A stretch of 51,313 nucleotides of DNA from Actinomycetes bacterium (GTDB lineage: Bacteria; Actinomycetota; Acidimicrobiia; Acidimicrobiales; Acidimicrobilacustridaceae): the NCBI GenBank assembly GCA_029782025.1, contig JAKOVR010000018.1, positions 1-51,313 of the forward strand, written 5' to 3'. The position numbers were made by a program, and so were the translations under genes. Below the pieces are notes generated by a model. That model did no database searches, was not told the origin of the DNA, and worked only from the letters and a program-made list of their open reading frames with translations. This document shows positions 1-12,424 of the stretch, in pieces (position 1 is the stretch's first letter; the number at the start of each line of letters is the position of its first letter).

Positions 1-1
1 C

Positions 2-67
2 GCGCTCCCGGCCGGGGCGGCCCCCGAGCTCGTCGTGACCGTGGGGGAGGACGGTCGCCTGTCGTGA
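2..67 (+). CDS. recF: C-terminal end of a gene, probably recF (partial)
   Basis: The open frame entering from the left edge ends ...PELVVTVGEDGRLS followed by TGA at 65-67. Only 21 residues are visible, so no motif can be checked. The identification rests on position: in actinobacteria recF normally precedes the DUF721/dciA gene and gyrB-gyrA, exactly the order seen here, and RecF proteins often end in a short beta strand of this kind. RecF is an ATP-binding DNA repair protein that helps load RecA at gaps. This is an inference from context. Confidence 0.5.
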   Translation, partial: ALPAGAAPELVVTVGEDGRLS

Positions 68-97
68 CGCCGCCCGCCCGTCGGCCACACTGGACCG

Positions 98-454
98 GTG
101 CCCCTCCGCCCGCTGCCCGACGCCGAGCCCCCCGATCCCGGCCCGCTCGGGGCCAGTCTCGACCGCCTGGTGCGGCACCTGGGCGGGCCGTCGGCCTCGG
201 CCATCAGCACCCTGTTCTCGGCCTGGGACGACATCGTCGGGCGCCCGTTGTGCCAGCACACGTGGCCGCTCGCCCTCGACGGCGGTGAGCTGGTCGTCGG
301 CGTCGACGACGCGGCGTGGGCCAGCCAGCTGCGGTTCCTCGAGCGCGAGCTGCGGGGGCAGGTGAACGACCGGTTGGGACCGGCGGCGGTCACGAGCGTG
401 GTGTTCCGGGTGCGGCCCGGAGGGCCCGCCGACGAGGGCGCGGACCTGCGCTGA
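98..454 (+). CDS. dciA: DUF721 / DciA family protein
   Basis: Protein of 118 residues starting at a GTG 30 bp after the previous stop. It shows the DUF721 pattern: W-DDIVG-PL--HT-P--L-DG-L-V-VDD-AWA-QL-FLE-EL in residues 42-88. DciA is known in many bacteria as the loader or partner of the replicative helicase DnaB where DnaC is absent. Its place between recF and gyrB is typical for actinobacteria. The N-terminal 20 residues are Pro-rich and probably disordered. No clear ribosome binding site precedes the GTG, and CACACT 6 nt upstream only weakly resembles a leaderless -10. Confidence 0.85.
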   Translation: MPLRPLPDAEPPDPGPLGASLDRLVRHLGGPSASAISTLFSAWDDIVGRPLCQHTWPLALDGGELVVGVDDAAWASQLRFLERELRGQVNDRLGPAAVTSVVFRVRPGGPADEGADLR

Positions 455-2641
<2,187 letters not shown>

Positions 2642-2704
2642 CCCGCCTGGCGAGCCGGCTCCGGGGGCCGGCGCGCCCACCCCGCTGTACCCAGGAGACA
2701 CGTG

Positions 2705-5176
<2,472 letters not shown>

Positions 5177-5183
5177 CCCAGCC

Positions 5184-5203
5184 GGCCGTCGTTCCCGACG
5201 GCC
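5184..5203 (+). terminator. Hairpin after gyrA
   Basis: GGCCGTCG, loop TTCC, CGACGGCC: a perfect 8-bp GC-rich stem with a tetraloop starting 7 nt after the gyrA stop, followed by CTTCC. It lacks a long T tract, as is common for high-GC actinobacterial terminators. A role in attenuating transcription into the next gene is an inference. Confidence 0.55.
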
Positions 5204-5257
5204 CTTCCGACGCCGCCGGCCGGGCGGTCCCCACCATCGCTCTCGAAGGGACCGTCC

Positions 5258-5626
5258 ATGCCGCCACGCCGACCGCCGTCGCCTGCCCCTGCCCGTCACG
5301 TCTGCACCGCCTCGGGCCAGACCCTCCCGCTGGTGGCGTTGCTCGTCGCCGTGCTGGTCGGGTCGGCCGTGCTGGTCGGCCACCTCGGCCGGGCGGTGGT
5401 CGACCGGGGCCGGGCTCGGCAGGCCGCCGACGCCGCGGCGCTGGCCGGAGCGGTCGACGGCGACGATGCCGCCCGCCGGCTGGCGGCCGCCAATGGCGGC
5501 GTGGTCGAGCGGATCGACCACCTCCCCGACCGTGTGGTCGAGGTGACGGTCAGGGTCGGCGATGCCCGGGCGACGTCCCGGGCCGAGCCTCACGTCACCG
5601 TGGTCCCGTCGCCGCCGCCGGGCTGA
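5258..5626 (+). CDS. TadE/TadG-like secreted or membrane-anchored protein
   Basis: Protein of 122 residues. A hydrophobic segment at about residues 22-42 (LPLVALLVAVLVGSAVLVGH) is preceded by SGQ and followed by RGRARQAADAAALAGA, the signature of the Tad/Flp-pilus-assembly TadE-G N-terminal domain, in which a prepilin-like helix is followed by a helix rich in Ala and Asp. The rest is a small domain with beta strands. AAGGGA at 5245-5250 is a reasonable ribosome binding site. No other tad genes are in the window, so a pilus role is not shown. An alternative is an unrelated single-pass membrane protein. Confidence 0.6.
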   Translation: MPPRRPPSPAPARHVCTASGQTLPLVALLVAVLVGSAVLVGHLGRAVVDRGRARQAADAAALAGAVDGDDAARRLAAANGGVVERIDHLPDRVVEVTVRVGDARATSRAEPHVTVVPSPPPG

Positions 5627-5651
5627 ATCCCTGGCGGCGACGCCCATCTCG

Positions 5652-5657
5652 TACACT
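5652..5657 (+). promoter_or_regulatory. -10 box for leaderless start of the DUF3566 gene
   Basis: TACACT, then 6 nt, then the GTG start codon at 5664. The spacing puts the transcription start at or next to the start codon, as in leaderless actinobacterial mRNAs, and there is no ribosome binding site. Confidence 0.5.
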
Positions 5658-5663
5658 GCGGAC

Positions 5664-6614
5664 GTGACCTCCACGGAGCCGTCAGCCGCGGGCGGGCCTT
5701 CTTCCGGGTCGGCTGACCTCATCGATACCGAGATCGATCGCGACGGCGAGCCGGCGCGGCCGACCAAGGTGTCGATCTTCGCCTCGGACGAGCAACCAGC
5801 CGTCCGGGCGCGGCCGGTACGGGCGAAGGTGGCCAAGCCGACCGACGATCAGGGGGCGGCCGCTCCCGACGAGCCGTCTGCTCCGGAGCTGGAGGACGCG
5901 TTGGCGGCAGCCTTCGCCGATCTCGACGCGGGCCCGACCACGACCGCCGCACCGGTGGCGGCGCCCGACGAGCCCCAGCACGCGAGCCACGGTGGGTTCG
6001 AGGACGACGACGCCGAGTTCGATCTCGATGCGCTCGACGAGGCGTTGATCGACGACCTCGCCGCCGACGACGAGTACATGGTGGTGTCGACGGGGGGTGG
6101 CCGGCGGCCCCGGGGCAAGCTCAAGGCCCGCAAGGTGCGCCGGATCGTGCGCTACGTGTCTCCCTGGTCGGTCTTCAAGGTCTCGCTCTTGTTCTCGTTC
6201 TGCCTGTGGGTGGTCTTCACCATCGCCGGGGTCATCCTCTGGCAGCTGGCCGTGCAGTCGGGCCAGATCACCAACGTGGAGAAGTTCCTGGCCAAGCTCC
6301 TGGCCGAGAGCAGCTACACCATCGACGGGCGGTCCCTCTTCCGGGCGGCCGCCTCCGCCGGTGTCGTGCTGGTCTTCGCCGGCACCGGGTTCATGGTCCT
6401 CATGGCCCTGCTGTTCAACGTGATCTGCGACATCACCGGCGGTGTGCGGTTCACCGTGCTGGAGCTCGAATCCACCCGCCGCGAGATCAAGACCCGGAAC
6501 CCGGCCGAGGTCGAGGCCCGCGCCGCCGCCGGCGAGTTCCTCCGACCCGTCAACCGGCGGGGCAAGCCCATCAAGGAACGGGCCCCCCGTGATCGTGGGC
6601 GGCGCCGGAGCTGA
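5664..6614 (+). CDS. DUF3566 family transmembrane protein
   Basis: Protein of 316 residues. The first 145 or so are acidic and low-complexity (Pro/Ala/Asp-rich, probably cytoplasmic). The C-terminal half is a DUF3566 domain: RRIVRYVSPWSVFKVSLLFS, a first membrane helix, a loop with NVEKFLAKLLAESSYTIDG, and a second helix VVLVFAGTGFMVLMALLFNVICDITGG, ending in a basic tail. Genes of this family sit directly after gyrA in many actinobacteria; the function is unknown. The GTG at 5664 is chosen because a TACACT -10 lies 6 nt upstream; the frame is open upstream but overlaps the previous gene. Confidence 0.85.
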   Translation: MTSTEPSAAGGPSSGSADLIDTEIDRDGEPARPTKVSIFASDEQPAVRARPVRAKVAKPTDDQGAAAPDEPSAPELEDALAAAFADLDAGPTTTAAPVAAPDEPQHASHGGFEDDDAEFDLDALDEALIDDLAADDEYMVVSTGGGRRPRGKLKARKVRRIVRYVSPWSVFKVSLLFSFCLWVVFTIAGVILWQLAVQSGQITNVEKFLAKLLAESSYTIDGRSLFRAAASAGVVLVFAGTGFMVLMALLFNVICDITGGVRFTVLELESTRREIKTRNPAEVEARAAAGEFLRPVNRRGKPIKERAPRDRGRRRS

Positions 6615-6658
6615 CCCGCACGGCGGGAAGCGAGTGGTACGGACGACGGAGACCTTGG

Positions 6659-6664
6659 TACGGT
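6659..6664 (+). promoter_or_regulatory. -10 box of the tRNA-Ile gene
   Basis: TACGGT ends 15 nt before the 5' end of the mature tRNA. No strong -35 element is visible. Confidence 0.4.
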
Positions 6665-6679
6665 GCCGGTCCGCATCGC

Positions 6680-6756
6680 GGGGCTATAGCTCAGTCGGTT
6701 AGAGCGCAGACCTGATAAGTCTGAGGTCGCTGGTTCGATTCCAGCTAGCCCCACCA
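6680..6756 (+). tRNA. tRNA-Ile (GAT)
   Basis: Acceptor arms GGGGCTA (6680-6686) and TAGCCCC (6746-6752) pair perfectly. The anticodon stem is CAGAC/GTCTG with loop CTGATAA, giving anticodon GAT at 6714-6716. The T-arm has GGTTCGATTCC. Discriminator A is at 6753 and the CCA end is encoded at 6754-6756. A tRNA-Ile after gyrA is a common actinobacterial arrangement; the tRNA-Ala that often follows is not here. Confidence 0.98.
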
Positions 6757-6864
6757 GACGCCGGCGTCCTCGTCGGCCGCTCCACCGGTCTCGGCGGTGG
6801 ACGCCACACGCCGGACGCCGTCGGCCGGACGCCGGGTGGTGGGGCGGGCGCTACGGTGCACCCC

Positions 6865-7002
6865 ATGAAGATGTTGCGTCGAGCGATGATGGCCGTGGGG
6901 CTGGCAAGTGTGGTGGCCGCGGTGTTGCGGCTCCGGGGCACCGGGGGCACGCCCCCCCAGCAGGGCGGGTGGCGCGAGCTCGGCGATTCGGACCTGGCGT
7001 GA
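6865..7002 (+). CDS. DLW-39-like micro-protein
   Basis: Small frame of 45 residues: a basic start MKMLRRAMM, a hydrophobic helix AVGLASVVAAVL, then a short polar tail with GGWRELGDSDLA. The layout (short TM helix, then a Trp/Asp-containing tail) and the position right after the gyrA-tRNA-Ile block resemble the actinobacterial DLW-39 family, whose function is unknown. TACGGT at 6852-6857 lies 7 nt before the ATG, suggesting a leaderless mRNA. The last codon overlaps the GTG start of the next gene by 4 nt (GTGA), so translation is probably coupled. Confidence 0.55.
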   Translation: MKMLRRAMMAVGLASVVAAVLRLRGTGGTPPQQGGWRELGDSDLA

Positions 7003-8048
7003 CCTACGACGTCGGCGTCGTAGGCGCCGGGGCCGTCGGCGCCCGCCTGGCTCGGCAGCTCGTGTCCTCCCCCGACGTGGGGCAGGTGGTCCTGCGCGAT
7101 CCGCGCCTCGAGCACCTCGAGCAGGTCGCGGCGTCGCTCGGTCCCCGCGCCCGGATCGACCGGGGTGCCGCCGATGATCCGATCGATGCCGACGTCGTGG
7201 TGCTCGCCTCCGATGCGGGCACCCACGGCCGGTGGGCGTCGGCCTTCCTGCGCCGCGGGCAGTCGGTGGTCTCCACCAGCGATGCCGTCAGCGACGTGCG
7301 GGCCTTGTTGCTGCTCGACAGCGAGGCTCGTGAGCGGGGGGTCAGTGTGGTGGTCGGCGCCGGGTTCGCCCCCGGGCTGTCGTGCGTTCTCGCCCGCCAC
7401 GCCGCGCGCTCCTTCGATGAGGTCGACGAGATCCACGTGGCCAAGGTGGGGACGGGAGGCCCGGCGTGCGCCCGGCAGCACCATCGCGCCTTGTCGCGTT
7501 CGGCGCTGGACTGGCGGGAGGGCTCGTTCGTGGATCGACCGGGCGGATCAGGGCGCGAGCTGTGCTGGTTCCCCGACCCGGTCGGCGCGGTCGACTGCTA
7601 TCGGGCCAACCTGCCCGACGCCCTCGTGCTGGTCCCGGCCTTCCCGGGCGTGCAGCGGGTCACGGCCCGGGTCGCGGCGACGCGCCGCGACCGGCTCACG
7701 ATGCGTCTGCCGATGCTGTGGCCGACCCATCCGGAGGGCGGCCCCGGCGCGGTGCGGGTCGAGGTCCGCGGTCGTCGGGGCGCAGCGCGCGATGTCACGG
7801 TCGTCGGGGCCCTCGATCGTCCCGCCGTCGCCGCGGGCGTTGTGGCCGCGCTGGCGGTCAGCCGGGTGGCGGGCGGCGAGGTCGAGCGTCCTGGCGCGGC
7901 CGGGTTGGCCGAGCTGGTGGCGCCGGGGGCCTTCCTGACCGATCTCCGGGCCAGGGGTGTGCGGGTGGCTGTCTTCCAGGGGCTCGGGTCCGCGACCGAT
8001 GTCCCTGTGGGCGACGCGGGCGAGGTGCCGTCTTCCCCGGCGGTCTAG
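6999..8048 (+). CDS. Saccharopine-dehydrogenase-like NAD(P)-binding protein
   Basis: Protein of 349 residues. A Rossmann nucleotide-binding motif GVVGAGAVGARLARQL is at the very N terminus, followed by VVLRDPR, where the acidic residue or Arg would contact the NAD(P) ribose, and by DADVVVLASDAGTHGRWASAFLRRGQSVVSTSD, as in saccharopine dehydrogenase-like oxidoreductases. The substrate cannot be deduced. The GTG start overlaps the preceding micro-protein stop by 4 nt. Downstream is a 112-bp gap, then a sigma factor. Confidence 0.65.
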   Translation: MTYDVGVVGAGAVGARLARQLVSSPDVGQVVLRDPRLEHLEQVAASLGPRARIDRGAADDPIDADVVVLASDAGTHGRWASAFLRRGQSVVSTSDAVSDVRALLLLDSEARERGVSVVVGAGFAPGLSCVLARHAARSFDEVDEIHVAKVGTGGPACARQHHRALSRSALDWREGSFVDRPGGSGRELCWFPDPVGAVDCYRANLPDALVLVPAFPGVQRVTARVAATRRDRLTMRLPMLWPTHPEGGPGAVRVEVRGRRGAARDVTVVGALDRPAVAAGVVAALAVSRVAGGEVERPGAAGLAELVAPGAFLTDLRARGVRVAVFQGLGSATDVPVGDAGEVPSSPAV

Positions 8049-8160
8049 CGGCGCTCGGGCCAAATGACAGGCGTGTGGTTCAGCGACAACGAGCGAGATT
8101 CTCCTAAAGTGCCATCCGTCACGCGACGATGATGGCGTGCTGACCCACACGGAGGGCGAG

Positions 8161-9015
8161 GTGGCCAAGCACATGCCGGGCGATTCCCAAGAACTATCTC
8201 GACGCATCGAGCAGCACCTGCCGCTGGTCAAGCACATCGTCTTCCAGGTGGCGGTGCACTTCCCGCGCCACGTCGATCGTGACGAACTGGCCCGGGCGGG
8301 GGCGCTGGGTCTGGTCGAGGCGGCTCGCCGTTACGACGAGAGCCGCGGCGTGCCGTTCGACCGGTTCGCGGCGCAGCGCATCCGGGGTGCGATCCTCGAT
8401 GCCGTGCGGGCCGCGGACTGGGCTCCTCGCTCCGTGCGAACCCTGGCCCGACGGTTGGAGTCGGTGGAGCAGCGTCTCGCCTCGGAGCTCGGTCGGCTTC
8501 CCTCACCGGCGGAGATGGCCGACGCGCTGGGCATGACGCGCGACGAGCTGAGCCGGCTCCAGGACCGGCTGTTCCGGTCGGTCGTGCTCGCCCTCGAGCA
8601 CGAGGTCACCGATGACACCGACGAGGACCTGACCCTGGTCGACGTGCTCTGCGATCGCAGCACGCTCGAGCCCTTGGAGGAGCTCGAGAGCCGGGAGCTC
8701 TACAGCTACCTCCGTGACGCCGTGGGGCTCCTGCCCGAACGCCACCGCCTCGTGATCGTCGGGTACTTCCTCGAGGGCCGGACGTCGCTCGACCTGGCTC
8801 GCTTCCTCGGGGTCACCGAATCCCGGGTGTCGCAGCTCCGGTCGGAGGCGCTGGCCATGCTCAAAGAGGGCATCGAGGCGCAGTACACCGGCCAGCCCCC
8901 GGTCCCGGCCAGCGAGGTGGTCGGCCGTGTCGCCCGCCGCAAGGCCGGGTATGCCTCGGCCATCGCCGACGCCAGCGGCTGGAAGAGCCGCATCGACGAG
9001 CGCCCCGCCGACTGA
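8161..9015 (+). CDS. FliA/WhiG-type sigma-70 family factor
   Basis: Protein of 284 residues. Region 2 reads LPLVKHIVFQVA... DELARAGALGLVEAARRYDESRGVPFDRFAAQRIRGAILD, followed by the ADWAPRSVR signature typical of FliA/WhiG sigma factors. Region 3 has LPSPAEMADALGMTRDELSR and region 4 has LPERHRLVIVGYFLEGRTSLDLARFLGVTESRVSQLRSEAL. Such factors direct RNA polymerase to flagellar or developmental genes; no flagellar genes are in this window. The GTG at 8161 is chosen because GGAGG at 8151-8155 sits 5 nt upstream; an in-frame GTG at 8137 has no such site. TAAAGT at 8105-8110 may be its -10. Confidence 0.88.
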   Translation: MAKHMPGDSQELSRRIEQHLPLVKHIVFQVAVHFPRHVDRDELARAGALGLVEAARRYDESRGVPFDRFAAQRIRGAILDAVRAADWAPRSVRTLARRLESVEQRLASELGRLPSPAEMADALGMTRDELSRLQDRLFRSVVLALEHEVTDDTDEDLTLVDVLCDRSTLEPLEELESRELYSYLRDAVGLLPERHRLVIVGYFLEGRTSLDLARFLGVTESRVSQLRSEALAMLKEGIEAQYTGQPPVPASEVVGRVARRKAGYASAIADASGWKSRIDERPAD

Positions 9016-9026
9016 CCGGGAACCCT

Positions 9027-9054
9027 CGCGGCCCGGTGCCGCGGTCGGGCCGCG
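9027..9054. terminator. Bidirectional terminator hairpin
   Basis: CGCGGCCCG and CGGGCCGCG form a perfect 9-bp stem with a 10-nt loop. It lies between two convergent genes whose stops are at 9015 and 9060, the classic place for a shared terminator. There is no T tract. Confidence 0.6.
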
Positions 9055-9059
9055 TCGGG

Positions 9060-9791
9060 TCAGAACCGCGCCACGGCCAGGAAGCGGGCGAGCAGCCCGC
9101 CGTCGCCGAACACCTCGATGCCGTCGGCGTCGGCGGCCCGCCGGTTCCAGAGCAGCAGGTCCAGGTCGGCCCCGCCGCCCCGCACGGCGACGTCGCCCTT
9201 GGCGTGCTCGCGCCGCACGGTGGGCGTCGTGCCGCCGAGCTCCACCAGCCACTCGCCTTCGCCGTCGGTGGCGTGGAGGTGGATCGATCCGTCGAGGTCC
9301 TGCCACCGGTCGGGGGGGAGGAGCGGGAGGAACACGGTGAGGAACTCGTCGGCGCCGTCGATCCCCAGGCCGGCCTCGATGGGCGTCGGGACCGCGCCCG
9401 CCGCTTCCTCGGCGTCCCATCGGTGGATCGACGTCTCCTGGGCCATCCGCCGGATCCAGAACCGGGACGGGACCGGTCCGAGCCAGCTGTGGGCCTCGGC
9501 GTCGGGATCGGCGCCGCGCACGGCGGCGACGAGCTCGGCCGCCACCGACCGGCTCCAGGCCACGGCCGGCGGGCCGGTCGGGGTCGGTTCCCACGCGTCG
9601 AGCGGCACGAACGGCGCCCCTTGGACGAGCCGGATGGCCCGATGGTGCACCCGACCGAGGTGGGCGAGCAGATCGGTCACGGTCCACCCGGGGCAGCAGC
9701 GGACCTCGCGTTCGAGGGCGTCGGTGGGGAGCGCGGTCAGGCGGTCGATGTCGTCGGCCAAGGCCCGGACGAGGGTGGCGTCGTCGGTCAT
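9060..9791 (-). CDS. Maleylpyruvate isomerase (MDMPI)-family mycothiol-dependent-type enzyme
   Basis: Protein of 243 residues. The DinB-like N-terminal domain has CCPGWTVTDLLAHLGRVHHRA (residues 32-52), including the His positions that bind metal in this family, and later QETSIHRWDAEEA, the second conserved metal/His motif. A C-terminal SCP2-like domain follows (GEWLVELGGTTPTV). Characterised members use mycothiol to isomerise maleylpyruvate, but most have unknown substrates. The ATG start lies 6 nt after TAGGCT (9798-9803), so the mRNA is probably leaderless, and that box overlaps the end of the upstream phosphatase gene. Confidence 0.8.
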   Translation of the reverse strand: MTDDATLVRALADDIDRLTALPTDALEREVRCCPGWTVTDLLAHLGRVHHRAIRLVQGAPFVPLDAWEPTPTGPPAVAWSRSVAAELVAAVRGADPDAEAHSWLGPVPSRFWIRRMAQETSIHRWDAEEAAGAVPTPIEAGLGIDGADEFLTVFLPLLPPDRWQDLDGSIHLHATDGEGEWLVELGGTTPTVRREHAKGDVAVRGGGADLDLLLWNRRAADADGIEVFGDGGLLARFLAVARF

Positions 9792-9797
9792 GACCGC

Positions 9798-9803
9798 AGC
9801 CTA
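9798..9803 (-). promoter_or_regulatory. -10 box for leaderless start of the MDMPI gene
   Basis: On the minus strand TAGGCT, GCGGTC, ATG. Spacing of 6 nt to the start codon and no ribosome binding site. Confidence 0.5.
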
Positions 9804-10610
9804 CGGAGTGGGCGCCGGGGCCTCGCCGACCAATTCACCGAGGCAGGCCAGCACGGCGTCGTGGAGCAGCCCGTTGGTCGCCACCCCTGAACCACCTGTC
9901 GTCGTGGCCCGTCCGGCGGCGTCGGTGAACACGCCGCCGGCCTCGGCCAGGATCACCGGCATCGGTGCGACGTCCCAGCGGGCGACCTCGGGATCGACCA
10001 TGGCGTCGATCCGGCCGGTGGCGACGAGGGCGTAGCCGTAGCCGTCCCCCCACGTGCGCAGCGACGCGCCGGTGGCCTTCACGGCGAGCAGCGTGGCGTC
10101 GGGCCAGTTGCTGTAGCTCGACGTGGACACGTGGGCTTGGTCCAGTCGGGCGACGGCGCTCACCCGCGCCGGCCGCCCGTCCTCGAAGCAGCCGAGCCCA
10201 CGGCCGGCGTAGACGGTCTGGTCGAGGGCTGGGAGGTGGATGACCCCGACGGCGCTGCCGTGGTCGTCCTCGACCGCTACGAGGGTGCAGTACAGGGGGA
10301 CGCCGTGGGTGAACGCCTTCGTCCCGTCGATGGGGTCGAGGATCCAGGTGCGGCCGGTCGTCCCCGGGCGGTCGTCCTCCTCCTCGCCGACCACGGCGTC
10401 GTCGGGGTAGCGCCGCGCCAACTCCTGGCGGAGGTGGCGCTCGGCCGCCCGGTCGGCCTGGGTGACCGGTGTGCCGTCGCCCTTGCGCTCCACCTCGAGG
10501 TCGCCGGCCCGGAACCAGCGGAGGGTGATCGCCCCCGCCGCCCGCGCCAGCTCGACGGCGTCGTCGAGGAGGTCGGCGGCGGCCGGGGGTGGAGGGAGGG
10601 GTTCGGCCAT
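9801..10610 (-). CDS. Inositol monophosphatase family phosphatase (possible histidinol-phosphatase)
   Basis: Protein of 269 residues. Family motifs are VVGEEEDD (metal-binding Glu), WILDPIDGTKAF (Asp/Asp metal site, residues about 92-103) and WDVAPMPVILAEAGG (third Asp site). These lithium-sensitive Mg-dependent enzymes hydrolyse phosphate monoesters; DPIDGTKAF followed by GVPLYCTLVA resembles actinobacterial HisN-type histidinol phosphatases as well as inositol phosphatases, and the sequence does not decide. The start is ATG at 10608-10610. It is 26 bp downstream of the kinase-like gene on the same strand and may share its transcript. Confidence 0.8.
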   Translation of the reverse strand: MAEPLPPPPAAADLLDDAVELARAAGAITLRWFRAGDLEVERKGDGTPVTQADRAAERHLRQELARRYPDDAVVGEEEDDRPGTTGRTWILDPIDGTKAFTHGVPLYCTLVAVEDDHGSAVGVIHLPALDQTVYAGRGLGCFEDGRPARVSAVARLDQAHVSTSSYSNWPDATLLAVKATGASLRTWGDGYGYALVATGRIDAMVDPEVARWDVAPMPVILAEAGGVFTDAAGRATTTGGSGVATNGLLHDAVLACLGELVGEAPAPTP

Positions 10611-10636
10611 GGCGCATCCTCGCGCACGGCGCGGCG

Positions 10637-12280
10637 TCAGCCCCGGGCGAGCACCACCAGGACGACGGCCACGATGATGGCGATCAGGATGAGGGCGAGG
10701 ACTGCGATGAGCGCGCCCTTGCCCTTCTTCTTGGGCTCGGGCGCCCCGATGGGCTGGCCGGGGATCGGTGGACCGCCGATGGGCATCGCCGCGGGGGGTG
10801 CCACCGGTGGTGCCGGCGGGGGCGCGGGCGGGGCGCCAGCCGGCGGCGGGGGCACCTGCCACCCTTGCCCAGCGGCGTCGGTGGGGCCCTGCGCTGGCGG
10901 GGGCACCTGCCACCCTTGCCCAGCGGCGTCGGTGGGCCCAGGCGGTGCCGGTGGTGCGGGCGGTGCCGGCGGTGCCGGCGGGGAAGGCGGTGGTGCCGGT
11001 GCCGTCCCGGCGTCGATGAGGGCGTCGAGCTGGTGCAGCCATGCGGTGCAGCTGGTGGGCCGGCGGGCCGGATCACCGTCGAGCAGGGTGAGCGTGTGGT
11101 CGATCACCGCCGGGAGGGTGGCGACCAGTCCGGCATGGAGGAGCTCCTCCCGGGCCCGCTCGATGTTGAGCAACGGGGGCGGCGTGCCGGTGAAGAGGTA
11201 GAAGGCCACGGCGCCGAGACCCCACCGGTCGGCGGCGCTGTCGTACGGTTCGCCGTTGAGGACCTCGGGCGGCATCCAAGCGGGCGTGCCCACGATGGTC
11301 ATCGCCGCGTCCATCTTCATGAGCCGAGCGGTGCCGAACCCGACGAGACGCACCTCGCCGTCGTCGGACACGAGGATGTTGCCGGGCTTGAGGTCACGGT
11401 GCAGCACGGCCCGGCCGCCGATGCCGGTGTGGAGGTAGTCGAGCGCGGTGGCCACGGGCCCGAGGACGCGGGTGCAGTCGGCCAGGGAGCGGTTCGGGTT
11501 GGCCTTGCACCAGGTGTTGAGCGGCTTGCCGTCCACCCAGTTCATGACGAGGCACACGCGGGTGCCCTCGCCGGCCTCTCCGCGGGGGTGCGGTCCGGTC
11601 GATTCGAAGACCTCCCGCACCTTGACGAGGGCGGGGTGCTCGAGGCTGCGGAGCAGCTCGGCTTGGCGCAGCCAGCGCTGCCTGGCCTCCTCGACGTCCT
11701 CGTCGGAGTCGGGGGTGTCGATCTTGACGGCCACCGGGATGGCGACATCGTCGATCCAGAGGTTGGCCTGCCACAGTTCGCCGTCGGTCCCGGTGGACCG
11801 GTGCTCGACGAGCTCGTAGCGGTCGGCATCGGTGGCCGGACCGATGCGGAGGTTGTCAGCGACCGGCTCGGGCTCGGCCGGGGCCTCCGGAGCCGGGGCG
11901 TCGGGAGGAGCGGCGTCGGGAGCAGGGGCGGCGGCGACCGGCTCGTGATCGGGCGATGCACCGGCGTCGCCGGTCGGCGCGGGCGCGCCGTCGGGGACCT
12001 CAGGGGCGGCGGGAGGGGCGGGCGGCGGCGGTGCGCCCTCGGGAACGAGATCGGCGGGGGTGAACATCGCCGTGGCCCCATCGAGCCCGGGCGGCGGGCC
12101 GGGTGGTGGCGGCACCGGCGGCGCGGGGGGCGCGGCGACCGGCGGCGCAGGGGGCGGCGGAGCGACCGGTGCCGGGGGTGGCGGCGGCGGCGGGACGGGC
12201 GGTGGGCTGGAAGCCGCCGGTGGGTACCACTTGCCGTCGTTGGCTTGCCACCATCCCTCGCCCATTGGCGCATCACTCAC
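10637..12280 (-). CDS. Membrane-anchored Ser/Thr protein kinase-like protein with GFG instead of DFG
   Basis: Protein of 547 residues. It begins with GEGWWQANDGKWYPP, a DUF2510-like tryptophan module, then about 130 Pro/Ala-rich residues. A kinase fold spans about 155-425: Lys in VAVK (K186), HRDLKPGN (H294-N301), then VGFGTAR where the Mg-binding Asp of DFG is Gly (G314), and TPAWMPPEV as the APE-like motif. The glycine loop (STGTDGELW) is also degenerate. A Pro-rich region with two 17-residue repeats follows, then a C-terminal membrane helix GALIAVLALILIAIIVAVVLV. The GTG start has GAGGAG upstream. It follows the AAA ATPase gene on the same strand, 144 bp away. It may be a pseudokinase or an atypical active kinase. 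Confidence 0.8.
   Translation of the reverse strand: MSDAPMGEGWWQANDGKWYPPAASSPPPVPPPPPPPAPVAPPPPAPPVAAPPAPPVPPPPGPPPGLDGATAMFTPADLVPEGAPPPPAPPAAPEVPDGAPAPTGDAGASPDHEPVAAAPAPDAAPPDAPAPEAPAEPEPVADNLRIGPATDADRYELVEHRSTGTDGELWQANLWIDDVAIPVAVKIDTPDSDEDVEEARQRWLRQAELLRSLEHPALVKVREVFESTGPHPRGEAGEGTRVCLVMNWVDGKPLNTWCKANPNRSLADCTRVLGPVATALDYLHTGIGGRAVLHRDLKPGNILVSDDGEVRLVGFGTARLMKMDAAMTIVGTPAWMPPEVLNGEPYDSAADRWGLGAVAFYLFTGTPPPLLNIERAREELLHAGLVATLPAVIDHTLTLLDGDPARRPTSCTAWLHQLDALIDAGTAPAPPPSPPAPPAPPAPPAPPGPTDAAGQGWQVPPPAQGPTDAAGQGWQVPPPPAGAPPAPPPAPPVAPPAAMPIGGPPIPGQPIGAPEPKKKGKGALIAVLALILIAIIVAVVLVVLARG
10845..10936 (-). repeat. Two tandem copies of a 51-bp unit inside the kinase-like gene
   Basis: Copies begin at 10845 and 10896 with a 51-bp period and are nearly identical for their first 40 bases. 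They encode 17-residue units PTDAAGQGWQVPPP plus three variable residues. The unit repeats in frame, so length variation would keep the protein intact. Confidence 0.8.
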
Positions 12281-12424
12281 GGGGTTGCTCCTCTCGACGG
12301 CGGGCCGGCAGCCCGCGGTCGGCCGCGCCGGAAGCCGGCCGCCGGCCCGAATCTTTGCACTTCCGGCCGGCCGACGCGAGACGGCGGCCGCACCGGCATC
12401 GCTCGGCTCGCAGGCGTGCCACCG

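Noticed and set aside
6757..6864. Search for a tRNA-Ala after tRNA-Ile.
   Set aside because: No cloverleaf with TGC or GGC anticodon is present in this gap.
10845..10936. A short direct repeat considered as CRISPR-like.
   Set aside because: There are only two adjacent copies with no spacers and they lie in frame inside a protein-coding gene.
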